Positions 1-6,412 are shown, counted from the stretch's first letter. The stretch: DNA of 6,435 nt from Bdellovibrionales bacterium (GCA_020434605.1 JAGRAL010000220.1:1-6435); one strand, 5' to 3'. The notes: generated from the sequence alone by a model not told the origin. A program made the numbers and translations.

Positions 1-1128
1 TCTAAGAGTAGCGGCAAAATCTAAGTCTACTTCTCTATTCATCTGCACCTGGTTAATACCATCTAAATTAAATTCTACAGGATCTTCAGCAGTAGAAATA
101 TTCACATCTACCGTATTAAGATCCGACAGAGCTGAATAGATAGTTGTCGTTTTACCAGAACCTGTTGGCCCAGTGATTAGAGCCATCCCATGTGGCTTGT
201 AAATTCCGTTTTTAAATTTTTGTAAATCATCTGGCTCAAAACCAAGCTTTGTCATATCCAATTGTAAATTGCTCTTATCTAATAAACGTAAAACTATCTT
301 TTCGCCAAAAAGACTTGGGAGTACACTCACCCTAAAATCCATTTCTTTATTCGACTTTGTACGTATCTTTAATCTTCCATCTTGTGGGCGACGTCTTTCA
401 GAAATATCCATTTTAGACATGATTTTAATTCTGCTTGATATGGCTGGAGCGACTGCCGGTGGTGGTTGAATTTTTTCATATAGTGCGCCGTCAATTCTAA
501 ATCTTACGCGGTAATTTTTTTCGTAAGGCTCAATGTGTATATCAGATGCTTTCATTTTTATAGCCTCTGACAGCATCATATTTACAAATTGAACTACCGG
601 CGCTTCATCTTTTGCATCCTCTAGATCCAAGACAGAGTCATCTGCATTATCAGCAACGCTGTCTTTTTCCATTTCTGTCATGATAGATTCATACGAAACT
701 TTCGAATCGTAACATCTCTCAATGGCTGCTCGTATTGCGGTTTCAGAAGAAACTACTGGTTGAATCTTACACTTGGTTAAAAAAGTTAGATCATCTTTAA
801 CAAAAATATTGCTAGGATCTGCCATTGAGACAACCAACGTGTTACCAGAAACAGATATTGGTATTACAACATACTTTTCACAGATTGCCTTAGTTACTTT
901 CTTAGTTGCATTCGGATCAATTGTGAATGTATTTAAATCAATAGCTGGAACGTTATACTGTTTTGCTAGAATTGTTGTGATCTGTGCTTCATCAGCATAA
1001 CCAAGCTTAACTAACGCATTCGTCAGCTTACCGCCACTTTGGCGTTGCTCTTTCATCGCTTGCTCTAATTGCAGAGGATCGATAATTTTTTCTTGTACTA
1101 AAAGCTCACCTAATTTTTTTGCTGACAC
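1..1128 (-). CDS. pilB: Type IV pilus assembly/extension ATPase PilB (3' end beyond the window)
   Basis: Hexameric cytoplasmic ATPase that powers pilin polymerisation at the inner-membrane pilus base. The window holds its first 376 codons; the family is usually about 560-580 residues, so roughly the last third is missing. Seen in order: an N-terminal MshEN/T2SSE_N-like domain (about 5-140, starting KKLGELLVQEK), an acidic linker (about 150-176), then the N2 domain with SDIHIEP (195-201), YRVRFRIDG (205-213) and RRRPQDGR (245-252), which hold the likely arginine fingers. Walker A is GPTGSGKTT (320-328, Lys326) and the Asp box is TAEDPVE (346-352). Walker B and the His box lie outside. The start is GTG: GGAG sits 7 nt upstream, the protein begins where the family does, and the nearby ATGs are out of frame. 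GspE or MshE are alternatives, but the Asp-box region resembles myxobacterial PilB most. Confidence 0.93.
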   Translation of the reverse strand, partial: MSAKKLGELLVQEKIIDPLQLEQAMKEQRQSGGKLTNALVKLGYADEAQITTILAKQYNVPAIDLNTFTIDPNATKKVTKAICEKYVVIPISVSGNTLVVSMADPSNIFVKDDLTFLTKCKIQPVVSSETAIRAAIERCYDSKVSYESIMTEMEKDSVADNADDSVLDLEDAKDEAPVVQFVNMMLSEAIKMKASDIHIEPYEKNYRVRFRIDGALYEKIQPPPAVAPAISSRIKIMSKMDISERRRPQDGRLKIRTKSNKEMDFRVSVLPSLFGEKIVLRLLDKSNLQLDMTKLGFEPDDLQKFKNGIYKPHGMALITGPTGSGKTTTIYSALSDLNTVDVNISTAEDPVEFNLDGINQVQMNREVDLDFAATLR

Positions 1129-1134
1129 CTTGAT

Positions 1135-1139
1135 TCTCC
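1135..1139 (-). promoter_or_regulatory. Ribosome binding site of pilB
   Basis: On the minus strand GGAGA lies here, with GGAG 7 nt before the GTG codon at 1128. It decides the start, because two ATG codons just upstream are out of frame with the pilB reading frame. Confidence 0.75.
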
Positions 1140-1155
1140 ATCCATGGATTTTTAT

Positions 1156-1172
1156 AAATTATCATATAATTT
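1156..1172 (-). promoter_or_regulatory. AT-rich inverted repeat overlapping a possible -10 box upstream of pilB
   Basis: The sequence AAATTAT-CAT-ATAATTT is a perfect 7-bp inverted repeat with a 3-bp centre, 28-44 nt upstream of the pilB start. On the minus strand it contains TATGAT (1166-1161), a good match to a sigma-70 -10 box, but no convincing -35 box is found 16-18 nt further upstream. It could be a pilB promoter with an overlapping operator, or chance in AT-rich DNA. The symmetry is seen; the role is inferred. Confidence 0.3.
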
Positions 1173-1202
1173 CGATAAGATAGCTAGATAGGGATAATCA
1201 AA

Positions 1203-1221
1203 GCCCGACTTTTGTAGGGGC
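1203..1221 (-). terminator. Weak terminator-like hairpin after the AroE-like gene
   Basis: Directly after the TAA stop of the AroE-like gene the minus strand reads GCCC, an 11-nt loop, GGGC, then TTTG. The stem has four G:C pairs and only a three-U run follows, so it is a poor intrinsic terminator. Readthrough into pilB is plausible. Confidence 0.3.
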
Positions 1222-1224
1222 AAT

Positions 1225-2067
1225 TTACATAGGATTAGATTTAACAGCGCTGAGCCACGAGTCTAGGTAGCCTTCCCAGTTCAATTTTTTATTAGATATA
1301 GCCTGCATCCAATAGAAATCTTGAAGAGCATAGAACTTGTAACCATCAACGAGTTGAATCCCAAGGTCTTTAGCCTGTTGCAGTAATGGTGACTCGACCG
1401 GATACAAATTTAAATCAACCACCACTGCACTTTTATTTAAGTAATTAAAATAAAACAAATCATTCATTAGGTCATTTTCTGGTCCCGAAGACACAGTATT
1501 TACCAACAAAGAGCTTGTTCCAGGTAAATATGCCAACTCGTCTTGAGAAACAAATTTTAAATCTAAATTGAAATTTCTTTTCGTAAAGTCGCTAAAAAAT
1601 TCTTCAACACTTTTTTGATCCTTGTCACAAACAGATATTTTTTTATAGCCAACTTTTAAAAATCCATTAATAGCAATCCTAGCTAATGTGCCGCAGCCGA
1701 CGATCAAAGCACCCGCTTGAATATCAAAGGCATCTACATTTTTATTAAGCGTCTCTATAAATGATTCTTCTAAAAAAGATTTTGGAAACCATTTGCCATT
1801 TTGTTTAAAAATACTGTCTGATGTTGGAGAAAAATAGTGCTTTGTGCTTAAGTCAACCAACTTTTCACGCATTAGATTACCAAATTTTTCTTCAATTAAA
1901 ATTTGATCAACACTTGTCATCGCTTTTTCGATTACAGAAATCACATCATCACTTGTTGCTGGCAAGTGCTCCCATGAGTTTTCTACTCCTGATGCTTTTA
2001 AGTATGATGATAAAAAATCATACCTGGCTTTTTGTGAAGTTTCAGCTATTTCAACCCATTTTAGCAT
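1225..2067 (-). CDS. Divergent shikimate dehydrogenase-like (AroE-fold) protein, probably not a standard AroE
   Basis: 280 residues, close to AroE length (about 270-290). The C-terminal Rossmann half is recognisable: LIVGCGTLAR (121-130) as dinucleotide loop, a second strand ending CDKD (147-150), LLVNTVSSGP (187-196) matching the 'INaTPvG' strand, VVVDLNLYPVESPLL (215-229) matching 'vvDlvYnPleTpLL', and GYKFYALQDFYWMQ (242-255) matching the helix that closes the shikimate site. The N-terminal half is divergent. No NVTxPxK motif with the catalytic Lys is visible, and where AroE has NTDxxGF this protein has SFLEESF (97-103), so the paired Asp is missing. The Asp-rich CDKD after strand 2 would favour NAD over NADP, if any cofactor binds. 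The ATG start lies inside ribF (17-nt overlap) behind a weak AAGAGA site, indicating coupled translation. Function unknown: a pseudo-enzyme or a dehydrogenase with another substrate is possible. Confidence 0.85.
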   Translation of the reverse strand: MLKWVEIAETSQKARYDFLSSYLKASGVENSWEHLPATSDDVISVIEKAMTSVDQILIEEKFGNLMREKLVDLSTKHYFSPTSDSIFKQNGKWFPKSFLEESFIETLNKNVDAFDIQAGALIVGCGTLARIAINGFLKVGYKKISVCDKDQKSVEEFFSDFTKRNFNLDLKFVSQDELAYLPGTSSLLVNTVSSGPENDLMNDLFYFNYLNKSAVVVDLNLYPVESPLLQQAKDLGIQLVDGYKFYALQDFYWMQAISNKKLNWEGYLDSWLSAVKSNPM

Positions 2068-2986
2068 ATTTATCTCTTACATAGGATACGTCTTTTTTGA
2101 TTTGCTCTACCAACTCTGCTACGCCAGAAAATCTTTTCTCTCCGCGAATATATTCTAAAAATTCTACCCGAAGATCTTCTCCATAGATAAACTTGTCAAA
2201 ATTTAATATATGGACTTCAACTTGAATTGGGCGTTTTGTGATTTCTTCAAACGTAGGGTTATTACCAACATTTGTCACGCCGATATACTTAGCACCATCG
2301 TGATACACATTACAAGCGTATACACCTTTTGCTGGGTATGTCTCTGCAGGTGAATAAATATTGGCTGTAGGGAAGCCTATTTTTCTTCCTCTCTCGGCCC
2401 CCTTCTCAACAACCCCTTGAAGATAAAACTTACGACCTAAAAAATCATTGGCTTTACTGATTTTAGCATCAGCAATTAATTTTCGAATCACACTGCTAGA
2501 AACAATTTCATTTTCAATTTTAAATGGGGGTACGACATGTAAATCTAAATTTAAATCTTTGGATTTTTCTTGCAAGAAAGAGGTATTCCCCTCTCTATTC
2601 GATCCAAAACTAAAGTCATACCCCACTACAAGTGAAGCTGGATTAAGTGGTTTTAATATCCAATCCAATAAAAATTCATCACGATGTAGTTCGGATAAAG
2701 CTCTAGAAAATGGCTCAACAATATAATGATCAATACCCCAACTGGCCAAGATCTCTTCTTGATCTTTTAGAGGAAATATTCTGTTTAGCTTTTTTTCAGG
2801 GAATAAGACTTTGGCTGGATGAGGTTCAAATGTCATTACAACTGACTCAGCTTTTTTTTCTTTAGATAAACGTAAAACTTTTTGAATCAGTTCTTGGTGG
2901 CCTCGGTGAAGCCCATCAAAGTTACCAATCGTAACCACGGAAGAGTGTAAAGCAGAAAAACTTTTTACACCATTATGTATAATCAT
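2051..2986 (-). CDS. ribF: Bifunctional riboflavin kinase / FMN adenylyltransferase (FAD synthetase)
   Basis: Cytoplasmic enzyme that phosphorylates riboflavin to FMN and adenylylates FMN to FAD. The 311 residues match the usual length. The N-terminal nucleotidyltransferase domain (about 1-180) shows GNFDGLHRGH (21-30) with the HxGH signature (27-30), TFEPHP (52-57), GYDFSFG (122-128) and SSSVIR (163-168), the counterpart of the ISSTxIR motif. The C-terminal riboflavin kinase domain (about 182-306) shows GRKIGFPTANI (200-210) with the PTAN signature, GVTNVGNNPTF (236-246) and VEVHILNF (256-263), in which Glu257 is the likely catalytic base. All key residues are present, so both activities are expected. 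The ATG overlaps the upstream GT9 stop as ATGA, and GGAG stands 8 nt before it inside that gene. No FMN riboswitch is possible directly upstream, since the gene is embedded in the operon. It is probably the cell's housekeeping copy. Confidence 0.96.
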   Translation of the reverse strand: MIIHNGVKSFSALHSSVVTIGNFDGLHRGHQELIQKVLRLSKEKKAESVVMTFEPHPAKVLFPEKKLNRIFPLKDQEEILASWGIDHYIVEPFSRALSELHRDEFLLDWILKPLNPASLVVGYDFSFGSNREGNTSFLQEKSKDLNLDLHVVPPFKIENEIVSSSVIRKLIADAKISKANDFLGRKFYLQGVVEKGAERGRKIGFPTANIYSPAETYPAKGVYACNVYHDGAKYIGVTNVGNNPTFEEITKRPIQVEVHILNFDKFIYGEDLRVEFLEYIRGEKRFSGVAELVEQIKKDVSYVRDKYAKMG

Positions 2987-4005
2987 CCTAAGAGCTCCAT
3001 AATATTCTTCTTCACCATCTCTGCTTCGATCAACTTCATGCAGTCATGAGTGCCAATGGGACAAGCATTATGCCCATGCTTTCCACATGGTCTGCACGGC
3101 AGCTCGATTTGCTTAATTGTAACATTGTTCTGCCATGGACGGTACCCAAAAGACAAGACTGTTGGGCCAAAAATAGCAATCGTCGGTAAACCCACCAGGG
3201 AAGCCATGTGCATAGGGCCACTATCATTTGATATTAAGAGCGCAGCTTCACTAAATACCTTTAGAAGCTCGCTCAAGCTAGTTTCCCCTGCTTTATTTTG
3301 TATCTGAGGCACTTCGTTTTTAATCCAATCACAAACGACTCTTTCGCTCTTGCCGCCGACTAAAACCACTTCATGCCCATTTTTTATCAAACTGGAAGCC
3401 AAATCAGCGTAGTACTCTTTAGGCCACATCTTTGTCGCCCAAACACTTCCCGGAGCCAAACAAACTTTTTTTGAACTTTTAGAGCTGCCCTCAAAAAGAC
3501 TGGCTGTTGCCCAATCAGGAATTTTTACATCTGAAGGAATTCTCCAATCTGTATTGGTATTTAGTTCAGAAAACTTTTTACGAATATCATCACTCACCTC
3601 TGTTAGCAAAAATATTTGCCTCAAGGCTTCAGGGTATTTGAGTGGTCTATTGACACATTTATCATAGGCATAAAATTGATACCATTTTTTATATGAAACC
3701 TTAAGCTTTGCTCTTATCGATTTAACTAGCAACATCGTTCGAAACGACTCATGCGGACTTAACAACAAGTCAAAACTTATATCTTTTAATTTATTCCTTA
3801 CATTTTTGTAAGTAGCACTGTTATTTTTTTGTACCTCATAGACATGATCTACAATCTTTTGCTCTGTAAAAAAATCACCTATTCCGGCTCTACAAATCAG
3901 ATGGATTTTGCTATTAGGAAAGAGTCGTTTGCAATTTTTAAGCGTAGGTATGCTAAGAAGCAGGTCACCTAAGAACGCCGTTTGAACAAAAAGTATATTT
4001 TGCAT
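2983..4005 (-). CDS. ADP-heptose:LPS heptosyltransferase (glycosyltransferase family 9)
   Basis: Predicted inner-membrane-associated cytoplasmic GT-B enzyme that adds a heptose, or a related sugar, to the lipopolysaccharide core. 340 residues, normal for WaaC/WaaF-type enzymes. The N-terminal acceptor domain begins ILFVQTAFLGDLLLSIPTL; Asp14 of the LGD motif is the expected catalytic base. The donor domain shows APGSVWATKMWPKEYYADLA (184-203) with Lys192, and SNDSGPMHMASLVGLP (259-274) with Asp261 for ADP-sugar binding. The C-terminal part carries four cysteines, C304-x2-C307-x7-C315-x6-C322, in a His/Gly-rich stretch, a pattern seen in many WaaF-like proteins. WaaF fits better than WaaC, but the sugar and acceptor cannot be read from sequence, so I give no symbol. 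The start overlaps the upstream stop (TAATG) and has no clear Shine-Dalgarno site, which suggests translation by reinitiation. Confidence 0.92.
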   Translation of the reverse strand: MQNILFVQTAFLGDLLLSIPTLKNCKRLFPNSKIHLICRAGIGDFFTEQKIVDHVYEVQKNNSATYKNVRNKLKDISFDLLLSPHESFRTMLLVKSIRAKLKVSYKKWYQFYAYDKCVNRPLKYPEALRQIFLLTEVSDDIRKKFSELNTNTDWRIPSDVKIPDWATASLFEGSSKSSKKVCLAPGSVWATKMWPKEYYADLASSLIKNGHEVVLVGGKSERVVCDWIKNEVPQIQNKAGETSLSELLKVFSEAALLISNDSGPMHMASLVGLPTIAIFGPTVLSFGYRPWQNNVTIKQIELPCRPCGKHGHNACPIGTHDCMKLIEAEMVKKNIMELLG

Positions 4006-5153
4006 TATTTAGATATATCAGCCTTGGGATTTGTTTTCAACTCAAAGCCAAGACCTTCAAGAATAGCCCCGTATATGTCATCTAAAGAGACTAGATCATA
4101 ACACATCGTGGGCATGTTGCATTGCCTTTTCCAGCAAGGGCTACAACTTGCATTAGTAATTATCTTTCTTCCTCTTTCATATAAATCAATTTCGTGTGCG
4201 CAAGTCGGGCCAAACCAGGCTACAACCCATTTTTTTTGTGATATAGCCATATGCATGCCAAGACTATCACCTGTTACTACAACATCGCAGGCAGCGACAG
4301 AAGTTAAACCATCACGTAAGCCCTTATCACAGGGAGAGTAGATAGCGCCTGTTTCGAGGTGCAGACGCTCATTTCTAACTTGATCTTCTGGACCACCTAG
4401 TAAAACTGGCACCAGATTTTTGGACTCTTGTAAACGTTTTATTAAACTTACGTAGGATTCATAGGGTAACTTTTTATACGGAATTACAGCACTACACCCT
4501 GTATTTATCCCTATCAACTTGTCATCAGGATGTAAGCGCCAAGTATTACTTTTTAAATTGGCAATCTCTTTTTCTTTCCCAAGTAGAGGTAAGTTATATT
4601 CCCCCCTACTATATGGCAACTCAAACGCCTCATGCATCAGCTGTGTTTCTGGCTTTTTGTTTACCATAAATTTTTTATGATTATCCAATCCAAGCTCCCA
4701 CAAATCTTTAGCTTTAAAGTTGGCAGGAACAATCCCTCCCCTAGGATCAGCTGTAAAACCTACCACTTTTTTGCAATTCATCTGCTTCACTATACCGGTT
4801 GCAACTAAGGATTTATCTACGCAAATCGCAAGATCATACTCAAAGTTAGACGCTTGCATCATATCTTCACTACTAGTTGTTAGCACCAAATCGACAAGCG
4901 GATGATTTGCTAAAAGTTGGTTACATGGCTTTTGAGTAATCCATGTAATATGGGAAGATCTATATTTTTCTTTTATTGCTGTTAAGAGTGCTGTGGATCT
5001 AACCACTGCTCCTATAGCCCCTAAATGTACTAGAAGTACTCGAGTGGCTGGAATATCTTTAAACGTACACAAGTCATCACAGGTCTTGCTCTTATTACAA
5101 GGCTTATATCCTGAAAAGTGCCGACATCCTGTCTGGTAGCGATTTTCACTCAT
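4005..5153 (-). CDS. Family 9 glycosyltransferase with N- and C-terminal cysteine clusters
   Basis: 382 residues, about 35 longer than a usual heptosyltransferase because of an N-terminal extension with C10-x8-C19-x5-C25-x3-C29 (a 'CRHFxGYKPC' type segment, which I recall from some deltaproteobacterial GT9 proteins). The GT-B body follows: VLLVHLGAIGAVVRSTALL (39-57), INTGC (216-220), LLGGPED (251-257), and GDSLGMHMA (295-303) with Asp296 at the nucleotide-sugar site, then WFGPT (313-317). A second cluster C337-x2-C340-x4-C345-x5-C351 closes the protein. Where the next gene's product has LGD with the catalytic Asp, this one has IGA (Ala49), so catalysis may use another residue. It likely acts on LPS core or another envelope glycan in tandem with the following GT9. 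The start has only a weak AAAG site, but the Cys segment beginning at residue 10 supports it. Membership of the family is sure; substrate is unknown. Confidence 0.9.
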   Translation of the reverse strand: MSENRYQTGCRHFSGYKPCNKSKTCDDLCTFKDIPATRVLLVHLGAIGAVVRSTALLTAIKEKYRSSHITWITQKPCNQLLANHPLVDLVLTTSSEDMMQASNFEYDLAICVDKSLVATGIVKQMNCKKVVGFTADPRGGIVPANFKAKDLWELGLDNHKKFMVNKKPETQLMHEAFELPYSRGEYNLPLLGKEKEIANLKSNTWRLHPDDKLIGINTGCSAVIPYKKLPYESYVSLIKRLQESKNLVPVLLGGPEDQVRNERLHLETGAIYSPCDKGLRDGLTSVAACDVVVTGDSLGMHMAISQKKWVVAWFGPTCAHEIDLYERGRKIITNASCSPCWKRQCNMPTMCYDLVSLDDIYGAILEGLGFELKTNPKADISK

Positions 5154-5246
5154 ATCTTTAGTTTAAATCTAGACTATAGAAAAGAAAAGATTCCTAAGAT
5201 ATCAATGATAAAACTAGCCAAAGGTGAGCTTGCCTCGATTTACAAA
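5154..5246 (-). other. Intergenic gap between the lipoprotein and GT9 genes
   Basis: 93 nt, the widest gap before the overlapping gene chain, so it may hold an internal promoter. I see no convincing -35/-10 pair. It has a small palindrome TATCA-A-TGATA (5200-5210) and a pyrimidine-rich run on the minus strand (about 5179-5193). No strong hairpin with a U tract was found, so the lipoprotein gene may be cotranscribed with the genes that follow. Confidence 0.4.
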
Positions 5247-6221
5247 TTAGAAATTAAGGGATTGGATTTCGCCCTTCAGGGAGCCTATTTTTATTTTAGC
5301 CTCAATCTTGACGATAATTTTTCTTTCATCTTTAGTGATCCAATATAAAACTTCACCCATGGATTTTTCTTTACCTTTTAGATACGGAGTTGGTTTTACA
5401 ATCACGCAGTCAAATTCGCCCAGCTTATTTTTTACTTTTTCTTCACCCATCACATTTAAAACAACCTTAAGGTTTTCCTTATTATGAGTGATCCATATTT
5501 CTTTTGGTTTTTTATCCGAAAAATCCAGAGTTCTCATAAAAAACTGTGCCGAAAATGCATTTTGCGCATTTTTATGAAGAGGCCAAACTTCATCGATCTT
5601 TTTAAGACCATCTTTTTTGCTGTACAGCTTTTCCCAGTATCTTACCTCTTCTTTTTTATGATCAAATACGGCACGTGCTTGACGTACTTTTTTAGTCTCT
5701 TGTACATCTAGCTCATAAGAATAAGGCACTAATGTTTCATAGTCAGCGTAAGTGTTAACGACGTTATTAACTTTATAAATCATTTCGAAGATCTTTAATG
5801 TTCTAGCTTCTACCTGAAAGTGATATGATTTTCTGTCGTTAAGTATCACTGGGTTTTTAACAGAAAATATGAGTTCCCCCGCTGTCATTCCTAAATAGGT
5901 CATAAGGATGCTAAATGATTGTCCTGGTTTTAAAGATGGTGCTTCTTTAAAATTAACAGTTTTATTGGAGCGAATCGCTGGCGGTATTTTTTTAACGACT
6001 TTCTTTGGGGTAGCTTTTACCACTTTTTTCTCAGGCTTCGACAGATCGCTAGTTACAACTGGTGCAGGCGTTGGTGTGGCCTCAGGCACTAATTGGATTA
6101 CTTTTACCTCTTTGTGATATTCACTTTGATTTTCAAAATCTTTATCTTCAAACTTTAAAAGCTGTGAAGAACAAGAAGTTAAAACTAGACCTAGAAGTAG
6201 GTGTTTAGGTCGTATCCTCAT
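5247..6221 (-). CDS. Envelope lipoprotein with a DUF3108-like domain
   Basis: 324 residues from the ATG at 6221. A lipoprotein signal peptide is clear: basic MRIRPKH, hydrophobic LLLGLVL, lipobox LTSC with Cys17 as lipidation site. Ser18 at +2 would mean outer-membrane sorting by the enterobacterial rule. Next comes a low-complexity Pro/Thr/Lys linker (about 46-81) with the repeated unit KKVVK at 65-69 and 73-77. The rest (about 97-324) fits DUF3108: MTYLGMTAGELIFSV (107-121), GEFDCVIVKP (268-277), LYWITKDER (292-300) and the end KIGSLKGEI (311-319). This domain occurs in periplasmic or outer-membrane proteins of unknown activity. An in-frame ATG 50 codons upstream (6371) would bury the signal peptide behind a very basic stretch, so I reject it, although neither start has a good ribosome site. 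Its place before two LPS glycosyltransferase genes suggests an envelope role, by inference only. Confidence 0.85.
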   Translation of the reverse strand: MRIRPKHLLLGLVLTSCSSQLLKFEDKDFENQSEYHKEVKVIQLVPEATPTPAPVVTSDLSKPEKKVVKATPKKVVKKIPPAIRSNKTVNFKEAPSLKPGQSFSILMTYLGMTAGELIFSVKNPVILNDRKSYHFQVEARTLKIFEMIYKVNNVVNTYADYETLVPYSYELDVQETKKVRQARAVFDHKKEEVRYWEKLYSKKDGLKKIDEVWPLHKNAQNAFSAQFFMRTLDFSDKKPKEIWITHNKENLKVVLNVMGEEKVKNKLGEFDCVIVKPTPYLKGKEKSMGEVLYWITKDERKIIVKIEAKIKIGSLKGEIQSLNF

Positions 6222-6276
6222 TTGAGAGATCGTTACGAGAGGTCGAATTAAAAATTGATTCAAGGCGAGAGGAGAA

Positions 6277-6295
6277 GAAATAGTGGTGCTATTTC
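6277..6295 (-). repeat. Perfect 7-bp stem-loop in the lipoprotein gene leader
   Basis: The minus strand reads GAAATAG-CACCA-CTATTTC, a perfect 7-bp stem with a 5-nt loop, 56-74 nt before the ATG at 6221. A pyrimidine-rich run (TTCTCCTCTC) follows rather than a U tract, so it does not look like a terminator. It could be an mRNA leader structure. The pairing is seen; the role is unknown. Confidence 0.4.
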
Positions 6296-6392
6296 GACGA
6301 CGAACAACGCCGAAACGGTTTTTAATGCGATTTCGTAGTAGATTTATAAAATGAGGACACGACCTATGCATATGATAAAATGATATCAGAAA

Positions 6393-6412
6393 ATTAGCTC
6401 AATGCAGCTAAT
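6393..6412 (-). repeat. 7-bp inverted repeat, possible operator or weak terminator
   Basis: ATTAGCT-CAATGC-AGCTAAT is a perfect 7-bp inverted repeat with a 6-nt centre. On the minus strand it is followed by TTTC, so it could be a weak terminator of a gene lying beyond the right edge, or an operator near the lipoprotein gene promoter. Neither can be decided from this window. Confidence 0.35.

Noticed and set aside
269..1000. Plus-strand reading frames of 66 and 75 residues
   Set aside because: They lie antisense to pilB, whose protein motifs are unmistakable, and resemble no family.
2987..3050. FMN riboswitch or separate promoter directly before ribF
   Set aside because: The ribF start overlaps the GT9 stop and the upstream DNA is coding, with no RFN-like conserved segments.
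3036..3227. 63-residue minus-strand reading frame inside the second GT9 gene
   Set aside because: It is a shadow in another frame of a well-supported glycosyltransferase gene.
5118..5711. Plus-strand reading frames of about 75 residues across the lipoprotein/GT9 gap and the lipoprotein gene
   Set aside because: Mostly antisense to coding sequence; Phe-rich composition reflects Lys-rich coding on the other strand.
6239..6340. Possible attenuator leader peptide with runs of Leu/Val codons on the minus strand
   Set aside because: The frame has no ATG or GTG start at a useful place and no ribosome site, and the gene downstream is not a biosynthetic one.
6222..6371. 50-residue N-terminal extension of the lipoprotein from an ATG at 6371
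   Set aside because: It would place a very basic stretch before a textbook lipoprotein signal and lipobox, and there is no ribosome site before it. The ATG at 6221 is the better start.
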